DNA of 64,000 nt from Ficedula albicollis. Its lineage: Eukaryota > Chordata > Aves > Passeriformes > Muscicapidae. The stretch lies in assembly GCF_000247815.1 (NCBI RefSeq), contig NC_021678.1, positions 434,001-498,000 on the forward strand, in the 5' to 3' direction. Position numbers and translations under genes: made by a program. Positions 25,901 through 40,900 of the stretch are shown here, one piece after another. Each line of letters starts with the position of its first letter. The first letter of the stretch is position 1. Under the pieces are notes generated by a model. It searched no databases and was not told where the DNA came from. It saw only the letters and a list, made by a program, of their open reading frames with translations.

Positions 25901-28446
25901 TGGCAGGGAACAGCAGCTTTATTTCCCTCTGCTGGAGGCCTGAGAGGTGTCAGCCTTTAACTCTTAGAGTCTTCATTTTGGAGTTTTGTGTTCAAAATTA
26001 CAGCAAGGAGAGGCATTCTGTCTGCACAGGTTCACTACTCCTTCCAGAGACAACAAAGGTATTTTCAATCACTTCTGTAATTTTTTCAGGGTTTGCTGAT
26101 GGTCAGACTTTTTCTTTACTAGCCCCTTCCTACTCTCTCATTCATTACCCTGCACCACCTTTTTTATTTAATTCACCTCCTTCCTTGAATTGTAACTCCC
26201 TCAAGTTCCTTTGTCAGCTACTCTAGCTGCTACCCTGCTCCTTAAGCTTTTTATTTACTTCCACGCCTTTTGTATCCCTTTCTTCTTTCAGGATTTTACT
26301 CATTTTTCCCAAATTACTGACTATAATCTGTCTTCACTGAGTAGTACAGGCAACATGCACAGTATCATATGTTTCCACAGAGGTGTGTGTTTAAATGCTT
26401 TGCTGAATTCTTCTGCTGATTACACTTCCAGCAAAAGAGAGAAATCACATCACATGGGTCGCTTTGAGCAAATCTCTAGGGAATGCTTTTCAGAAAGCTG
26501 CTTGAAGTTTTGACAAAACACAAAAACCCTAACTACCTGCCCTCTCCTTCCAAATATGAAATGTATGAAAGAACAAAGACTGTCCCCAAGTTAACCTGTG
26601 TAGAAAAAAATTGGCTGTTTGCTTGTTTTTAATGTTTAAAATGTCTCTACAAGAGTTAGTAGATCTGTAGGTTGTGTTTATGCAATGAGAAGATTTCAGA
26701 TGGCAGTTCCTGATAAGATGGATGTACAGGATTATGTCAATACCGCACAAATGCTTAGTTTTAAGTTCTTAGGTTGATTTCTGTGCAGTTCAGTAAGCGT
26801 GTGTTTGCTTTCTTCTGTGGGAGCTACAAAGTCAGAAGCACAGATGTTCTGTCACTGAGGAGGGGCACGTGCCCTTCAGAAGCACAGAAAAGGTGGTCAA
26901 AGCAAGTTGTGGTAGGCAGGGAGAGCAAATTATTGCTTTCAAATACTGTTCAGAACAACTTCCAAGAAGGGCAAAGCAGGAGGTTGATTTTGCAAATATT
27001 CTGGAAACAAACAGTTCCTTGCAAGCCATTTGCTTCGCTGGTTTATCTTTTTATTTTGTTTGCAAACTGTTTTACAACAGACTTCAAATTTTACAGTTTT
27101 GTCCTCCTGAGTTATTTTGCAAATGCTTAATGAGGAAAATCTTCATCTTGTGGGTTGTTTACTAATTGTGTTTTCCATATGTTTATATGATTAGCTTTTC
27201 TGCTGAGGGATTTCATCACTTCCATCACATGCTTAAGGACTGTTTTTTCCGGAAATGATTATATGTAGCATAGTGCTGGGAAAGAATATGGAAGCACTAA
27301 AATCTTTACTTTCTCTCAGATGGGATCTTTGATGCCTTGCATGCTAAAGACTCTGCAGAACTCTGTGTCAAACACATTTTGAAGAATATGGGTTTTGCTG
27401 CTCATCACTTTATAACCTTCTGGTACTGAACCCAGTGATGTTAGCAGCTTTCATCTGTACTGGGGTTTGTTCTGTGTCAGAACAAACTTTTGTTTCTAAG
27501 GAATGCAAGCCACCAGCTGTGGCCACACACCAGGCACTGTGTTTGGAGCAGACTTAAGAGTCTTCAGATTATACATAGGTAATCTTTGCCCTTTTACCTC
27601 CGAGTTCAGTTCTCTTCTCTTGCCTTTTTTCATACTCAGCATCTCATACTCATTGCATTTCCACTTCCCTGCTGATTTATATTCCTGAGGCCCCTCAGCT
27701 TTTTGCCACCCTTCTTCCAGGATTCACAGAGCAAGCCTTGGCCTGCCAGGGTTAAAGTGCGGGGTTTTGTCAAGCTCTCAGTGTTGAGCTGTTTTTTTAA
27801 TATGCTAAATCACCTCACAAACTAACAAATCTCATCTCCTGTCACTTCCTGGTTTTTGGAAGAGTAATTGGAGACGGGTGGACAGTTAGACTGATACAGC
27901 ATTTCAAGTAGGCAACATGTTGATTAATATGATTTTTGCTTCTGCTTTGGTTTTGAATATGCCTACAGTATCTTGTAGGAGGCAGGGAGAAGATAGAATT
28001 ATGCCTGTCATTGAAATGAAATGGGAGTTTGAGACTATTAAGGGTTTTGGAAGGATTACAATTTCTGCACTGATGGAATTCACAATTCCTTTATGAAGCC
28101 ATCCTAGAGGATGTGCCTAAGCAGTGTGAAGCAGTTGAAAGTCTAATGCTTATTGGTTTCAAAGCACAACATGACATACGTGGTCCAACTCCCACTGAGT
28201 GTTTATTTCTCTGTAATTGGGGAAAAAGAGGAAGAGAAATAGCAGAACAGGACATGAGTCTGCCAGTCTGTGAAAAACATATGAGCTGTTCTTGCCCAAA
28301 TGAAGTCACTCACAAAAATCCATTCTCTTCCAAGGGAATATAAATCATCCTTTGTTAGTGCCATCCAGGGCCACACCTGGCACAAACACAGCCCCATGTG
28401 ACAGGGATGTAGGGACTGACTGGGGGTGTGTCAGTGCCATCGAGGG

Positions 28447-31824
<3,378 letters not shown>

Positions 31825-33151
31825 TGACTGGGGGTGTGTCAGTGCCATCGAGGGATAAGTGTGTCAGTGCCCTCTAGGGACACACCTGACACAAACACAG
31901 CCCCATGTGACAGGGATGTAGGGACTGACTGGGGGTGTGTCAGTGCCCTCTAGGGACACACCTGACACAAACACAGCCCCATGTGACAGGGATGTAGGGA
32001 CTGACTGGGGGTGTGTCAGTGCCCTCTAGGGACACACCTGACACAAACACAGCCCCATGTGACAGGGATGTAGGGACTGACTGGGGGTGTGTCAGTGCCC
32101 TCTAGGGACACACCTGACACAAACACAGCCCCATGTGACAGGGATGTAGGGACTGACTGGGGGTGTGTCAGTGCCCTCTAGGGACACACCTGACACAAAC
32201 ACAGCCCCATGTGACAGGGATGTAGGGACTGACTGGGGGTGTGTCAGTGCCCTCTAGGGACACACCTGACACAAACACAGCCCCATGTGACAGGGATGTA
32301 GGGACTGACTGGGGGTGTGTCAGTGCCCTCTAGGGACACACCTGACACAAACACAGCCCCATGTGACAGGGATGTAGGGACTGACTGGGGGTGTGTCAGT
32401 GCCCTCTAGGGACACACCTGACACAAACACAGCCCCATGTGACAGGGATGTAGGGACTGACTGGGGGTGTGTCAGTGCCCTCTAGGGACACACCTGACAC
32501 AAACACAGCCCCATGTGACAGGGATGTAGGGACTGACTGGGGGTGTGTCAGTGCCCTCTAGGGACACACCTGACACAAACACAGCCCCATGTGACAGGGA
32601 TGTAGGGACTGACTGGGGGTGTGTCAGTGCCCTCTAGGGACACACCTGACACAAACACAGCCCCATGTGACAGGGATGTAGGGACTGACTGGGGGTGTGT
32701 CAGTGCCCTCTAGGGACACACCTGACACAAACACAGCCCCATGTGACAGGGATGTAGGGACTGACTGGGGGTGTGTCAGTGCCCTCTAGGGACACACCTG
32801 ACACAAACACAGCCCCATGTGACAGGGATGTAGGGACTGACTGGGGGTGTGTCAGTGCCCTCTAGGGACACACCTGACACAAACACAGCCCCATGTGACA
32901 GGGATGTAGGGACTGACTGGGGGTGTGTCAGTGCCCTCTAGGGACACACCTGACACAAACACAGCCCCATGTGACAGGGATGTAGGGACTGACTGGGGGT
33001 GTGTCAGTGCCCTCTAGGGACACACCTGACACAAACACAGCCCCATGTGACAGGGATGTAGGGACTGACTGGGGGTGTGTCAGTGCCCTCTAGGGACACA
33101 CCTGACACAAACACAGCCCCATGTGACAGGGATGTAGGGACTGACTGGGTG

Positions 33152-33185
33152 TGTGCCAGTGCCAACGAGGGATAAACCTGGCACA
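33152..33185 (+). repeat. Variant minisatellite unit with a compensated 8-bp inverted repeat
   Basis: In the common type A unit, TGTGTCAG and CTGACACA form a perfect 8-bp inverted repeat separated by about 18 bases. In this unit the left arm is TGTGCCAG (33,152-33,159) and the right arm is CTGGCACA (33,178-33,185), so both arms changed and pairing is kept. The other two type B units keep TGTGTCAG on the left with CTGGCACA on the right, which pairs only with a G-T (or G-U) wobble. What is seen is the sequence. That a hairpin forms or matters is inference, and a chance mutation or patchwork conversion between unit types would look the same. Confidence 0.6.
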
Positions 33186-33931
33186 AACACAGCCCCATGT
33201 GACAGGGATGTAGGGACTGACTGGGGGTGTGTCAGTGCCATCGAGGGATAAACCTGGCACAAACACAGCCCCATGTGACAGGGATGTAGGGACTGACTGG
33301 GGGTGTGTCAGTGCCATCGAGGGATAAACCTGGCACAAACACAGCCCCATGTGACAGGGATGTCACAAACACAGCCCCATGAGACTGACTGGGGGTGTGT
33401 CAGTGCCCTCTAGGGACACACCTGACACAAACACAGCCCCATGTGACAGGGATGTAGGGACTGACTGGGGGTGTGTCAGTGCCCTCTAGGGACACACCTG
33501 ACACAAACACAGCCCCATGTGACAGGGATGTAGGGACTGACTGGGGGTGTGTCAGTGCCCTCTAGGGACACACCTGACACAAACACAGCCCCATGTGACA
33601 GGGATGTAGGGACTGACTGGGGGTGTGTCAGTGCCCTCTAGGGACACACCTGACACAAACACAGCCCCATGTGACAGGGATGTAGGGACTGACTGGGGGT
33701 GTGTCAGTGCCCTCTAGGGACACACCTGACACAAACACAGCCCCATGTGACAGGGATGTAGGGACTGACTGGGGGTGTGTCAGTGCCCTCTAGGGACACA
33801 CCTGACACAAACACAGCCCCATGTGACAGGGATGTAGGGATCTGTGAGGGAATGTAGTTTCCTTGTCTACAGCTTGCCGTCACAAGTACAAAGGTTAGCT
33901 GTTCATCACTGGTTCTTCATTCTCCTTACAC

Positions 33932-33970
<39 letters not shown>
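33932..33970. repeat. (ATTG)n microsatellite
   Basis: About 9.75 perfect copies of a 4-bp unit run from 33,932 to 33,970. The tract begins about 90 bp past the right edge of the 76-bp minisatellite. It is a simple slippage repeat with no coding or regulatory meaning that the sequence shows. Confidence 0.97.
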
Positions 33971-36900
33971 TAACAATCTCCAAACCATGGTACTGATGGT
34001 ATCAGGATTACAGGGATGTTACTTTGGCACCAGAGTGCCAAAAGACACAGGTCTACTGTCATTTGGTCACTGCCTAAGTACAGGAGTTTTTTATGGGTTC
34101 AGCAAGAGAAGTTGTTATCACATTTTCTGCAAATATCCTGCTGAGTTCAGTGAATTGCATTGTCCTTCAGGTCTCAAGCAGTGGGTCAAATCAGTTTTGT
34201 TCAGCTTGTAAGTGCTTCAGACAGCACATACTCAGTATCTTGTGGTAGTGAGGAATTTAGCCATTGCCTGGAAGCCCTGGATCTCTTGGCAATGAGGAAG
34301 TAGCAGTCATCCTCCTCATTGCCTGTGGCACCTTTGTTGGGGTTGATAAACAGTTAAAAAACCCCAGACAAACAGAAGCAATAAACACAAAATTGCTTCT
34401 TGAAAACCTGCCCTGACAGTAATCCATGTCCTGTTCAAAACTGGGGGGGGGGTTGGATCTTGAAGAGAATAAACCAAACAATGCAAGCAGCTATTTGCTT
34501 AGTCAAACATTAATGCAAGTCATAAGATTAGCCTGTTAATCACAGTCATAGCCCTTCTGAGATGAAAGGGCAAAGCCAATGTTGTGCTCTCTGTACAACT
34601 ACACCAGACATTCATTTCCCTCTGCTGTCTGGACAGGTGGTGATGTGCTGGCTGTAAGCACTTACAGTGAGGGCTCTTTTTAGGGAAAGTATGTCAAGGT
34701 GGTAAAGCAGCAGATCTACAGCTGCTAAAAGCTGAAAACAAGGGTTGTCTAGAGTTTGTTCAGAATTTTTCAGACATTAGATTAAGAGCTACCAAATATG
34801 AAAAAACACTGTGAAAAAGAGAGACGTTAAGATAATAAGCCTTAAAATTGCATCAAATAAAAGCAAATAATCAGATAGGACACGTAAACCCATGACAGCA
34901 TCCACAGACAGCTGCAGTAGAGGATCAGGTGGTAAGATAACCTAAAATACAAAGGTGAGTTTACACTGATGGCAACAGCAGTTTGCTCACTTTATGGGTC
35001 ACACAATTACACTGCAGCCAAATGACATTAAAAGGGAGGGATAGTGAACACAGGGAGGGAGGAAATGTGCAGTGAGACCCACTTTGCAGCATTTCCCAAA
35101 TACAGAACCCCAGAATTGCACTTCCATCACTGCTGAGGGATGGCCATGCCAAAGAAGCCAATTTCTGTGGTTGCAGTTTAGATGAGCAAGCACAGAAAGC
35201 AAGGTCTTTGCAATACAACACAGACTAAGGGATTTTATCTTTAGTGGGAGCTTTATTGTGGCTCAGATGACACAGCCTGATACTGCTAAGGAAAAACAGG
35301 CTGTGTCAAGCCATGTGCAGAGGAGCTTTTCAGCTGGCATCCTTTGGCTCAGACATGTGAGCAGAACATGTCTGTGAATTATTCTGCACCTACACTTCAC
35401 AATCCAATCTAACAATGTCAGAAGGGTGGAAGCACAGCAATCAGCTTAGCTCACAGGCTTCATTTGAGACTGGATGACAAAATGCCTACTTTCAGATGAA
35501 AGATAATAATGATATTTATCTTCTGAGACATTATGTAAGACTAAAAAAAGACTTTAATCAATGATCTGCAGAAAGAACAATTAATTAGAATTTCTATAAA
35601 ATATATGGAGGAAAATATTAGATGATAACCATGAGGGGAAAGAACCCCAACATACACACAGAAAAGCAAATCGACAGATGTAACAGACAGCTGTGGGAAT
35701 ATGGAAAAAGAAAGTCACTACAATTTCCATTGTAGATAACTTTTTGAAAAAAAGAAACAACAGAAAAAAAGAAATACCAGAAGATGCTTCTAGTACAATC
35801 ACCCTGAGATAAAATATTTACCTTAGTATCTATGTTACTTTTGCTGGTATTACTAGTATGTTTCTTGTCTGTCTGGTGTTAAGCCATAGGTCAGGTTCAG
35901 ATCTCAGAATCATTTCAAGGAGCAGTTTCTGAAGGCTTTTTTCTGAAAAATCAAGACTAAAACAAGACACTTAATGAAAAATAACTGTGCATCATTTAGG
36001 TTCTCAAAATCCATTAATTCTCCCTCATTGTTTCTGCACACAAACATCAGGATAGAAAAAGGCAGAATTTCTAGGAGGACCAGTCCAAATATTCAGATTG
36101 TGCTCTCAAAAGTAAAAAACATGATTAGGGTATACTTACAGCTCAGCTTTATTGTTAGTCTATATGGGACTGATAGTTTGATATAACAAATGTCTTCAAA
36201 TTCAGCATCTCATTATTGCTTTGGCAGTGTCTTTCTTCTGAAAAATCTTCTCCACTGGCAGCCAGTATCAGACAATGTTGTCTTTCATTTGACTGATCTA
36301 GAAAGATAATTTTGTCAGCCCATCCAGAAGGAAATGTTCAAATTTGCAGAGGTTTTGGGATTAGTTCATTTTTACTGTCTTGGACAAACTGAAGAAAGTG
36401 GTCTGAGCACTGAACTAGATGGAAGAGTTGAGGAATTAGATGTGTTCATGGACACATGGACTCATCTCAGGAGTTTTTATATCCAGCTTGACAAGAAAGC
36501 ATTCAGAGATGTAAGATCCAAGAGCTCTCCCAGCAGTGTTGCATAGCATTCTGACACAGCTGTGATCACAGACTCCCAGCTATTCTTCTACATCCAGAAA
36601 ATAAACTTTAATTACAAGGTAGGGCATATATTCAAATGATGCTTTAATTTCTAAAGGCTTGCTTGCCTTTGAAGAACTTGACCACAGCTGGTAGACTTTA
36701 TGAAGCCCCACAGCTCTGTTGAGATTAAATAAGCAGAATTGCTCATAAAAACTGTGGTAGATATGGTAATCATTTTTCTCCATCAGAGAAAAATGCCAGA
36801 GAGCACTTCAAAGAAACAAACAAAAGATAGAGGAGAGTCAGCAGAGAGCATTGCCCAGTGTATTCAGTTAGCTCTAATTAACAGCTATAAACATACAGGG

Positions 36901-37800
36901 ATGTTTAGATTTCATACATTTACATGTAATATATATATAAATTACCAACAGTATATTGCAAATTAATAATGTATTATTATAGTATCATATAATTAGAGTG
37001 TTAAGATCTGATAAGCATCTCCAAACATCCAGAGAGGTAATACCTGGAAGTTGGAATGTGTGTGTTAGAAGGGAAAACAAAGTCCATTTGCATTGGCCCT
37101 AGCAACAGTGGTTTTCAGTCTGTCTGTTCTCTACTTTCATGTAGCAATTTCTACTAAAAGTTACCTTTTCTTCAGCAGAGAACATGTTTTAAGCCACTTC
37201 TAGCTCCCCCTTACCTGATGATGGGTTCCTGATGATGTCTCTTATAGTAAGTTGCTTCCTTTGCTCAGTAATCTATGCATTTTGCCTATTGTAAATAAAC
37301 TCCCCTACAGTTCCTCCTCAAAACCCTGTATTTTTGTAATAATTTATTTAGTGGAAATTAATTAGCCACTAAAATAGAATTGTGTGAGGTCTTGCTGAAA
37401 TATAGTTCTGTAAACTTTAAATCATAAAGATGTGTCTGGTTTCTACTTCATTTAATCAAACTCTTAGAAATTGTTTTAGGGATCACTAGAAAGGTTGTAC
37501 TGGATATTTCAGTCCCTAGAGATATAAAGGCTGTGTGTCAGATCTGGTCATGAATTTTGGTTTAACTGGCTTTATCAGGAATTCTGATTCATCAAACATC
37601 AGGCATTGTGTATGAATACAGCTGATAGAGAAAAAATGTTTCTCAGCTGTTAAGGATAGAGGGGGACTCAGGAGTTGTGATTTTGGGGCTCCCCAATGGC
37701 AAACCATTGTTCAGATTCTGCTCTAATTACTATTCAAATTACACAGTGGGACAGCTCTAGCAGGAAAAATTGGGTTAAGCCTGTCTCAAATTAATTCATA
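33971..37800. other. Gene-free stretch right of the minisatellite
   Basis: No gene is supported. A 70-codon plus frame at 36,334-36,546 is charged and protein-like in composition (many Glu, Asp and Lys) but lies in no evident exon context. A G10 run occurs near 34,442-34,452 and a short (AT)n run near 36,930. Nothing else is recognisable. Confidence 0.65.
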
Positions 37801-37965
37801 GGCTGGTTGTGTGGTGGCATTTATTAACATTGTGGGAGTTCCAAATTCAAATCCCTGTTCTGTCAGTAAATTATTTGACCATGGGATTTTTATGTGTAAT
37901 TTCTTATCAGTTAGCATTTCCCTCTGTTCTCAAGAGCCAGGTTTAAGGATTACATTAGAATGTAG
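37801..37965 (+). mobile_element. Ancient tRNA-derived SINE relic, MIR-like
   Basis: A diverged stretch follows the order of a MIR/CORE-type SINE. There is a pol III B-box-like AATTCAAATCC at 37,844-37,854, then CCTGTTCTGTCA (compare the CGGCTCTGCCA that follows the B box in MIR), then TTTGACCATGGG (compare GTGTGACCTTGGG of the core). A pyrimidine-rich block ending CCCTCTGTTCT and AAGGATTACATTAGAATG (compare GAGGATTAAATGAG) complete the order. Several blocks appear with roughly the right spacing, which is stronger than any single match. I aligned it from memory of the family, so it is a probable and not a certain call. Confidence 0.5.
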
Positions 37966-40900
37966 AACAAACTATATGGTGTAATTTGCACAGGCAGAAG
38001 AGGAGTTCCAGAGAAGCAGGAGCTGAAAGGCGCAGGATGCCTCTTCCTGTCCTCTCTCTCTGCTGTCTCTAGGAGTTTGCAGCTGCTCCAGGCCAGGTCC
38101 TGCCTGCTCTGGGAAATTCCTGCTCCACTTGCTTGGCAGTGTCGTTCCCATTGTCCTGAAAACACGTTACATGGCTCCGAGAAGACAAGGAAATCATATG
38201 TTCTATATGGTTTTGTTGTCAGTGCTTAGAACTTGGGAAGAATGAGCTTCAAGGTCTGAGAACACTTCATGCCAGCAGTGGAGGGCCCCTGGTATACAGT
38301 ACAACTGGGGCAGGCTTACAGTGCAAATAAATGCTCATTTAGGCATTCCATGGCCTCACCAAATTTTTCTCTGCGTGGTCAGAGGCCAGTTTATCACTAC
38401 TGTCTTACTTATGCTGTGCATAATGTAAATCAATAAATAAAATTACATATATGATAGCTGCTTGCTCTCAGCCAAATGGCACCAATGTTCAAATGCTCCT
38501 CATGGGTGTTCAGAATTGAAAAAGCTGTTTTAAGGAGCTGCAAACAATGGAATGCTGAGATAACTTTTGCATCTTTACTTTCTCATTTAACACAGCCATT
38601 CCTTCATTCCACATTTGGAAAAAGATAGCTGTGCTGTGTCTTTTTGTCTGCATAGGAGCAGAGAGAAGGAAAGGGATGTCAAGCAAAGGAGGAAGCAATT
38701 CCTGGGTGGAGGGCATGGTTTCATAGCATTTTAGGAAGGGGGTGCATGGGATTAGGCATATCCAGCTTAATTCAGTGTAAGCTAAGGATTTGGATCCAAA
38801 TCTGCACAGGGAGTTAGGATAATTCTAGTAAAGCAGACTGTTGGTATCAGCTTTATTTCAGATTGCCTGCTGGTACTGCCATGTGTGAGCAGAGGTTCTT
38901 TTCTGCTGCTTCCATGCACACCTGTGTAGGATTGGAGTCAGCCCTGGTGAGACCTGCTCCAATTCCCTCTGAAAACCTGTGCGAGCGAGAAGTAATTGCA
39001 GCCTTTCATTGATTTATAAAGGAAAAATTACCCTAAATATTGATTGCAGTCTTCCATTAACTGCTGGATAAATGTTTCTTTGTAGGCAGTTACACTTCAA
39101 GTTGTTATAACAGTTTGAGAAAATCCAAAGACTTGTTTCACTTGATACTATTTTGTGGCTTTTGTATAAACCTGTGTGAAATTCAATTTATCAGTAAATG
39201 GATAAAAGCTATAGTCAAAGCAATATAAATCAGTCTTGTTTTGTGTTAGTATATATCCCTGGGAAAATCACAGTGCAAATTAAATAGAAGTTAAGTCAGA
39301 GAATCTGTAAAAGCTGGATACCTTTAGATACTGCCTTGAAATTGCATTGCACTTTAAATACTTTTCAATTTGGTAAACAGCCTAGCCCAGCCATGAAAGT
39401 GTGTACTTTCAAGGGTATGTTTCTGGCATGTTCCTTAATACATAATCCCATGAGCTCCTTGATTCTAGTTATCTTTCTTCATTTTGCATTCTTGTCTGAA
39501 AAGAAAAAAAGAAAAGGAAAATGCCACAGCTTCTCTGGGCACCCTGTGCCACATTCTCCCCACCCTCCTTTGGTTATGTAAGTGGAAATGAAGAGGCAGT
39601 TTTCTTCTGATTTAGGTAGACTGATGTCAGAAGAACAGTTAGTATGACAAGATTGTCATTTCTTAAAATGCTGAAAATGCTGTAAAATTGCCCAACATTG
39701 CATATAATCTAATCTGAACAAAACAATTTTGGCAGTTTTTTCCTATGAGCTCTGTTTTCTTGAGTTTTCCCCCAAACTCAACTTTCAAAATGTGTTAGGC
39801 ATTATATGTTTGAGCCATATGTGAACATCAACACTTGGGCTCCACATGTCTAGTGTTAAACCCCTTTGTTAGGGGGTGTAAAGCTGTTTGATACAAAAGG
39901 CATTGAGATTTTTAAATTTTAAATTGCTTTTAAAATAGAATTCAGTACCCTAGTCAGATTCACGTCTTTGGAAAGCTAACTACTAGACAAATGAAAAGAA
40001 TCTGAGAAAAGAAAAGCAAAGCTTCTGGAAGTAGGACATGTAAATTTGCACTTTTAAAGTTTTCCTAACATTTGAAAGAATTGATTTGTGAGAAGAACAC
40101 TAGGTATGATTCATTGTAAGGAAGTAGTGCAAATTGTGTTAAACATAAACTTCCCCAGGCAGTGGAAGTGAAGGTAAGGAATCTGCACATTCTAGCCCAT
40201 CTTTTTGGTGTGATTGGTTGGCTGCTTGCCCTTGTTGAGTACCAGGGATGGATTCTCTGGGGCAGTGTGCAGGAATAAAGAGCAGCCTCTGCAGCTTAGA
40301 TGGGTGTGTTTATGGTGTTTATTCTGTTTATTCATGTCCCAGGCAGCAGGGTGTGGCTGCAGGATGCTGCAGTGCTGCTCACTGCGGGGTCGAGGTGCTT
40401 CCAGCCCAGCGCTTCCTGCGGCCCTCTGCACTCCTGGGGCTCTGCTGCCACCTGGGCGCTTCTGTGCTCTGCTCAGACAGCAGAGGAAATACACCTCACT
40501 GAGGAGATTGCATGTCACCTATAAGTAAAACTTCACAAAGGGAAGGCCTTGTAAAATCAGGGCTCGGGGCTGCCACTTGGGCTAGGCAGAGCAGGGCTGT
40601 GGGAAAGGGGCTCAGCTGAACTGGGGGTGGGAAAACGAGTTATGGAACCAGTGATGCTCACAGTGTGGGGAGTGGTGGCTGGTTGGGTTATGTTTGCTCT
40701 GCTTTGAAACAATCTAACTGACAATGGCCCAACTGGTTTACAATAAAGCCTCTCTGCTTTTCCCCTGCCTGGGGACCCTGTGTCAGGCAGACCCTCACCC
40801 ACTAGAGAAGGCAAGAAAAACTCCTGAAGCTTAAACTGAGTCTTTAATAGCTTCCTTTGCCTAAACTTTTTGTTTCTCTTACCCATTATATTTTTTTGAT

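Larger units (their letters stand above)
18941..28356. other. Gene-free AT-rich stretch up to the minisatellite
   Basis: The largest open frames are 156 codons (19,091-19,561, minus, across an A/C-rich tract) and 160 codons (25,744-26,226, plus), neither recognisable. A 12-T run sits at about 20,619-20,630. A GC-richer patch at 21,500-21,660 has few CpGs. Apart from the inverted repeat at 19.9 kb I see no structure that demands explanation. Confidence 0.7.

Noticed and set aside
25744..26226. 160-codon plus-strand frame
   Set aside because: No recognisable domain, and a second plus-strand phase is also open over the same DNA.
33004..33350. 64- to 86-codon minus-strand frames in the 76-bp array
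   Set aside because: They are repeat translations confined to the type B variants of the minisatellite. The unit length of 76 also rotates the frame, and no coding context exists.
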